A DNA stretch of 5,989 nt from NCBI GenBank assembly GCA_943913835.1, contig CALTZU010000190.1, positions 1 to 5,989 of the forward strand. The letters run 5' to 3'. Below the pieces are notes generated by a model. It made no database searches. It saw only the letters and a program-made list of their open reading frames with translations, and was not told where the DNA came from. Positions 5,979 through 5,989 of this stretch are shown in pieces. Position 1 is the first letter of the stretch. Every line of letters starts with the position of its first letter. The translations under genes were made by a program, and so were the position numbers. The DNA comes from an uncultured Rheinheimera sp. (GTDB lineage: Bacteria > Pseudomonadota > Gammaproteobacteria > Enterobacterales > Alteromonadaceae).

Positions 5979-5989
5979 TGGTGGATGCT
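5979..5989 (-). other. Start of a further tRNA 3' end, cut by the window edge
   Basis: The final 11 bases, TGGTGGATGCT, are the complement of acceptor strand AGCATCC plus A73-CCA. They begin either another truncated unit or the intact tRNA gene from which the array derives. The window cannot tell which. Confidence 0.7.

Larger units (their letters stand above)
5675..5989 (-). repeat. Tandem array, 76-bp period, each intact unit carrying a tRNA 3' end
   Basis: Four full units start at 5675, 5751, 5827 and 5903, and a fifth begins at 5979 and is cut by the window edge after 11 bases. Every spacing is exactly 76 bp without indels. Taking 5751 as reference, unit 5903 differs at one position, unit 5827 at four and unit 5675 at twelve. 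Read on the minus strand, each of the three good units consists of about 48 bases of spacer followed by the last 28 bases of a tRNA gene: a 5-bp T-stem and 7-base loop (ACTGG-TTCGAAC-CCAGT), the acceptor 3' strand AGCATCC, then A73 and CCA. The complementary 5' strand (GGATGCT or a wobble variant) and the D- and anticodon arms are absent from the units, so these are fragments, not tRNAs. The nearest precedent I know is the set of 178-bp repeats carrying the tRNA-Tyr 3' end downstream of E. coli tyrT. The array probably continues to the right. Confidence 0.9.

Noticed and set aside
5675..5989. CRISPR array
   Set aside because: The whole 76-bp unit is repeated, including the part that would be the spacer, and no cas genes are present.

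Overview
The window reads as a chromosomal piece of a gammaproteobacterium of moderate GC. The gene order smc-zipA-ligA, a ZipA whose C-terminal domain closely resembles the E. coli one, and a DUF2919-type membrane protein after ligA all fit the Alteromonadales or relatives such as Rheinheimera or Alishewanella. That genus-level guess is inference. The tRNA fragments at the right end carry an encoded CCA, which also fits this group.

Layout, left to right. Positions 1-327 hold the C-terminal end of the chromosome-condensing ATPase Smc, cut by the window edge. zipA (347-1189) follows 19 bases later on the same strand and encodes the FtsZ membrane anchor. A rho-independent terminator at 1207-1237 closes this unit. 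ligA (1278-3308), the NAD+-dependent DNA ligase, follows, then a small four-helix membrane protein (3310-3765) that starts one base after the ligA stop and is probably translationally coupled to it. Convergent to these, on the minus strand, is a 538-residue protein (3780-5396) with an N-terminal receiver domain and a long TPR-like helical region. Its receiver has serine where the phosphoacceptor aspartate should be.

The remaining 593 bases (5397-5989) hold no credible protein gene. The first 278 are AT-rich and contain the presumed promoter region of the receiver-TPR gene plus possible decayed repeat remnants. From 5675 to the right edge runs a tandem array with an exact 76-bp period: one degenerate unit, three near-identical units, and the first 11 bases of another. 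On the minus strand each intact unit ends with the last 28 nucleotides of a tRNA gene: a perfect T-arm, the 3' strand of the acceptor stem, the discriminator A and CCA. No matching 5' half is present. This is the most unusual thing in the window. It resembles in principle the tRNA-tail repeats downstream of E. coli tyrT (the rtT repeats), and predicts an intact tRNA gene on the minus strand just beyond the right edge.

The left two thirds is ordinary core housekeeping: chromosome organisation, septal ring assembly and DNA joining. The novelty lies in the receiver without its phosphorylation site and in the tRNA-tail array upstream of it. Nothing in the sequence proves that these two are functionally connected.
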